Shown: positions 6,955 through 8,993 of the stretch, in pieces
Numbering within the stretch: position 1 is the first letter of the stretch
Layout of the letters: each line of letters starts with the position of its first letter
NCBI GenBank assembly: GCA_030642405.1
Contig: DAOWNV010000094.1
Location: 1 to 8,993, forward strand
Length of the DNA: 8,993 nt
Reading direction: 5' to 3'
Origin: Desulfosarcina sp.
GTDB taxonomy: Bacteria > Desulfobacterota > Desulfobacteria > Desulfobacterales > Desulfosarcinaceae
Notes under the pieces: generated by a model
The model's database searches: none
What the model was told of the DNA's origin: nothing
Seen by the model: only the letters and a program-made list of their open reading frames with translations
Made by a program: the position numbers and the translations under genes

Positions 6955-7902
6955 TTATTTTGAAAAATGGGGTGAAAGAATATCTTTTGCCTTGGCAATG
7001 TCCTGGTTGATCTGTTCGACCAACTCGTCAATGCCTGAAAATTTTTTTTCATTTCTCAACCGCTTAACGAAGTCCACCATAATCTTTTCACCGTATATTT
7101 CAGCCTTAAAATCAAAAATATGGGCTTCCACTGTAAATACGTGGTCATCGAAAGTTGGGCTGTAACCGATGTTGGCAACCCCCGGATAGCGGTTGCCGTC
7201 ATGTTTGACGATAACGGCATAGACACCGACTTTGGGGCACAGTTCATCGTGCAGGTTCACATTGGCCGTGGGGATACCCAGCAGTCTCCCTCCCCGGTCC
7301 CTTCCGTGAGCGACAATACCTCTGATTTGATAATTGCGCCCCAGCATCTTGCCTGCTTTTTCCATGTTGCCTTCCATTACCAGTTGTCTGATGGCGGTGC
7401 TGCTGATACGATTGCTGTTCTCCATAGACGGCTGGATCCACTCTGCCACGACAACCTGAAAACCCAATTCTTCAGCGGACTTCTTTAACAGGTCAACATT
7501 TCCTTCACGTTTGTTTCCGAACGTATAATCCGGACCAACCACAATAGCTTTCACTCCGATCCGCTTAGCCAGAGTTTTTTCCACAAAATCGCGTGCGGAA
7601 ATGGCAGCAAAATCCCTGGTGAAAGGAATACAGATCAGTACGTCGATGCCGGCTTTTTCGATTAATTCTTTTTTTTGTTCAATCAAGGTAATCAAAGGGG
7701 GATGACCGTTTTCTGAGATTACCCGAATCGGATGGGGTTCGAATGTCATCGCGATGGATGTACCATCCATAGCATCGGCCATTTCGATGACTTCGTGAAA
7801 AAGGGCCTGGTGGCCGATGTGAACACCATCAAAGTTTCCTATGGTGATTACGGCGTTTTTAAACGGTTCTTTTATCGATTCTAAGGCTTCTATGATTTTC
7901 AT
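6955..7902 (-). CDS. ribF: Bifunctional riboflavin kinase / FAD synthetase RibF
   Basis: A 315-residue cytosolic enzyme making FMN from riboflavin and then FAD. The N-terminal FMN adenylyltransferase domain (about 1-180) has the nucleotidyltransferase motifs GNFDGVHIGH (22-31), TFEPHP (53-58), FGNKREG (128-134) and ISSTAIR (166-172). The C-terminal riboflavin kinase domain (about 187-311) has GIPTANV (209-215), VGVYAV (225-230), NIGYSPTF (244-251) and VEAHIFDF (258-265), where Glu259 is the expected catalytic base. The length is typical (about 310). The ATG has only a weak upstream purine stretch (GAAAGATC). It is the first gene of the leftward block, 61 bp before def, and faces away from the tRNA-Leu gene. 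A candidate promoter lies 47-74 bp upstream. No FMN riboswitch fits in the short leader. Confidence 0.97.
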   Translation of the reverse strand: MKIIEALESIKEPFKNAVITIGNFDGVHIGHQALFHEVIEMADAMDGTSIAMTFEPHPIRVISENGHPPLITLIEQKKELIEKAGIDVLICIPFTRDFAAISARDFVEKTLAKRIGVKAIVVGPDYTFGNKREGNVDLLKKSAEELGFQVVVAEWIQPSMENSNRISSTAIRQLVMEGNMEKAGKMLGRNYQIRGIVAHGRDRGGRLLGIPTANVNLHDELCPKVGVYAVIVKHDGNRYPGVANIGYSPTFDDHVFTVEAHIFDFKAEIYGEKIMVDFVKRLRNEKKFSGIDELVEQINQDIAKAKDILSPHFSK

Positions 7903-7929
7903 GATCTTTCAATAACTGTAAAAATGAGC

Positions 7930-7956
7930 TTGACACAAAAAATAAAAAACTATAGT
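7930..7956 (+). promoter_or_regulatory. Promoter of tRNA-Leu
   Basis: A perfect -35 TTGACA (7930-7935) is followed by a 15-base A-rich spacer and TATAGT (7951-7956, 5/6 match). The spacer is shorter than the ideal 17. Transcription would begin near 7963, giving a leader of about 44 bases before the mature tRNA at 8007. Confidence 0.6.
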
Positions 7957-7976
7957 TAGTTCATCTTCGGTCTGAA
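7949..7976 (-). promoter_or_regulatory. Candidate promoter of ribF and the leftward operon
   Basis: On the minus strand TTCAGA (7976-7971, 4/6 match to the -35 consensus) is 16 bases from TATAGT (7954-7949, 5/6 match to the -10). The start would be near 7942, about 40 bases ahead of the ribF ATG. The -10 overlaps that of the tRNA promoter on the other strand because ACTATAGT (7949-7956) is palindromic. Confidence 0.45.
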
Positions 7977-8006
7977 ATCAACCCTTTTGAACTTGGACTG
8001 AGATGT

Positions 8007-8093
8007 GCCGAAGTGGCGGAATTGGTAGACGCGCTAGGTTCAGGGTCTAGTGTGGGTTCCCACGTGGGAGTTCGAGTCTCCCCTTCGGCACCA
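8007..8093 (+). tRNA. tRNA-Leu, anticodon CAG (reads CUG)
   Basis: The cloverleaf can be drawn by hand. The acceptor stem is GCCGAAG (8007-8013) with CTTCGGC (8083-8089), discriminator A at 8090, and CCA encoded at 8091-8093. The anticodon stem is 8034-8038 with 8046-8050 (last pair G-U), loop TTCAGGG, anticodon CAG at 8041-8043. A long class II variable arm (about 8051-8065), as expected for leucine, pairs TGGG with CCCA. The T stem is GGGAG/CTCCC with loop TTCGAGT (8066-8082). The 87-nt length is normal for tRNA-Leu. Confidence 0.97.
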
Positions 8094-8104
8094 CCTGTAA
8101 ATAC

Positions 8105-8143
8105 AATAGGTTAGCTCGTATCGGGCTATCCTATTTTTCTTTG
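8105..8143 (+). terminator. Rho-independent terminator of tRNA-Leu
   Basis: AATAGGTTAGCTCG (8105-8118) pairs with CGGGCTATCCTATT (8122-8135), 12 of 14 positions Watson-Crick around a 3-base loop, and is followed by a T-rich tail (TTTTTCTTT). It lies 12 bases after the CCA end. Confidence 0.8.
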
Positions 8144-8257
8144 GACCTACTTGTGTCGGCGAAAAATAGGGGAAAAAAGTCAAAGAAAATCCAATTTCAT
8201 ATTTTGCAATCCCCCACCTGCTAAAATAATTATAAGTTTTTATTAATAAATTTCAAC
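8144..8257. other. AT-rich stretch without a gene between the tRNA terminator and the ATPase remnant
   Basis: About 114 bases, A/T rich. No P-loop (GxxGxGKT) sequence or other missing N-terminal ATPase motif is readable in the forward frames I tried. I found no second copy of the tRNA 3' end here, so there is no sign of an attachment-site duplication. Confidence 0.5.
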
Positions 8258-8812
<555 letters not shown>

Positions 8813-8818
8813 TAGATC

Positions 8819-8930
8819 CCGCAGGCAATCGTTTTTTCTACAGTTTTATTTTAAACCGTGATGTGGCATTCGTATGGTCCGGGAAAATGAGGAGAAAGCC
8901 CGGAACCAGTCCGTCCGGGCTTTCAAGGTG
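8819..8930 (+). pseudogene. Possible C-terminal remnant of the same ATPase
   Basis: The frame starting at 8819 reads PAGNRFFYSFILNRDVAFVWSG and then KMRRKPGTSPSGLS before a TGA stop at 8928-8930. NRDVAFVWSG resembles the 'EVDFV..G' strand of the DUF4143 C-terminal nuclease-like domain, and RRKPGTSPSGL resembles the 'KSGR....GL.AF' region, but the IEVKSG core is missing. This would mean further internal deletions and a frame change relative to the upstream remnant. The similarity is short and weak. Confidence 0.3.
8894..8924. repeat. Perfect 11-bp inverted repeat (hairpin)
   Basis: GAAAGCCCGGA (8894-8904) and TCCGGGCTTTC (8914-8924) are exact reverse complements around a 9-base loop. The shape is terminator-like (A-tract, GC stem, T-tract), but only three T follow the stem on the plus strand, so efficient intrinsic termination is doubtful. 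It could be a weak bidirectional terminator or the relic of one. Confidence 0.6.
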
Positions 8931-8993
8931 AATATCGTGACAATCTACAATTATTGATGTATTTGTTCGTGATGCTGATCCCACCACAACTAC
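8931..8993. other. Right-edge sequence with no recognisable gene
   Basis: The last 63 bases hold no recognisable motif. One plus-strand frame is open to the edge (from about 8941, reading STIIDVFVRDADPTTT), but it is too short to assign. Confidence 0.4.

Noticed and set aside
7903..7948. FMN riboswitch ahead of ribF
   Set aside because: The leader is only about 40 bases long, far shorter than the RFN element, and shows none of its conserved segments.

Overview
The window looks like bacterial chromosome, most plausibly from a Gram-negative diderm of the Desulfobacterota (sulfate-reducing 'deltaproteobacterial') type. Type II secretion (T2SS) genes are present, which requires an outer membrane. 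The protein flavour (RsmB, Fmt, an AAA_14/DUF4143-type ATPase remnant) fits that group. The taxon is an inference from memory of these families and was not tested by any search.

Positions 1 to about 7,950 are one co-directional block on the minus strand. In transcription order it reads ribF (FAD synthesis), def (peptide deformylase), fmt (Met-tRNA formyltransferase), rsmB (16S rRNA m5C methyltransferase), gspF (T2SS inner-membrane platform), gspG (major pseudopilin), gspH, gspI, gspJ (minor pseudopilins) and gspK (cut by the left edge). Most junctions are abutting or overlapping: def/fmt overlap by 4 nt (GTGA), fmt/rsmB abut exactly, rsmB/gspF are 14 nt apart, and gspH/I/J/K overlap by 7, 14 and 20 nt. 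The two looser junctions are ribF/def (61 bp) and gspF/gspG (145 bp). The gspF/gspG gap carries a candidate internal promoter. def, fmt and rsmB form a widely conserved translation cluster. The pseudopilins assemble the T2SS pseudopilus on the GspF platform, so two unrelated functions appear to share one transcription unit.

At about 7,930 to 7,976 lies a divergent control region. An 8-bp palindrome (ACTATAGT) can act as the -10 element in both directions: rightward for a tRNA-Leu(CAG) gene (8007-8093, CCA encoded, followed by an intrinsic terminator) and leftward for ribF.

Right of the tRNA terminator (about 8145-8993) the sequence is AT-rich and degenerate. It holds a 5'-truncated, internally deleted remnant of an AAA_14/DUF4143-type ATPase gene. 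The remnant keeps a Walker B motif but has no Walker A, and carries a perfect (TCA)12 microsatellite that encodes 12 serines. A possible out-of-frame C-terminal remnant and a perfect 11-bp hairpin follow.

Most of the window is ordinary housekeeping and secretion DNA, and I see no convincing new biological system. The points worth a second look are the palindromic shared promoter, the Ala at -1 of the GspH processing site, the coupling of T2SS genes to translation genes, and the microsatellite in the decaying ATPase.
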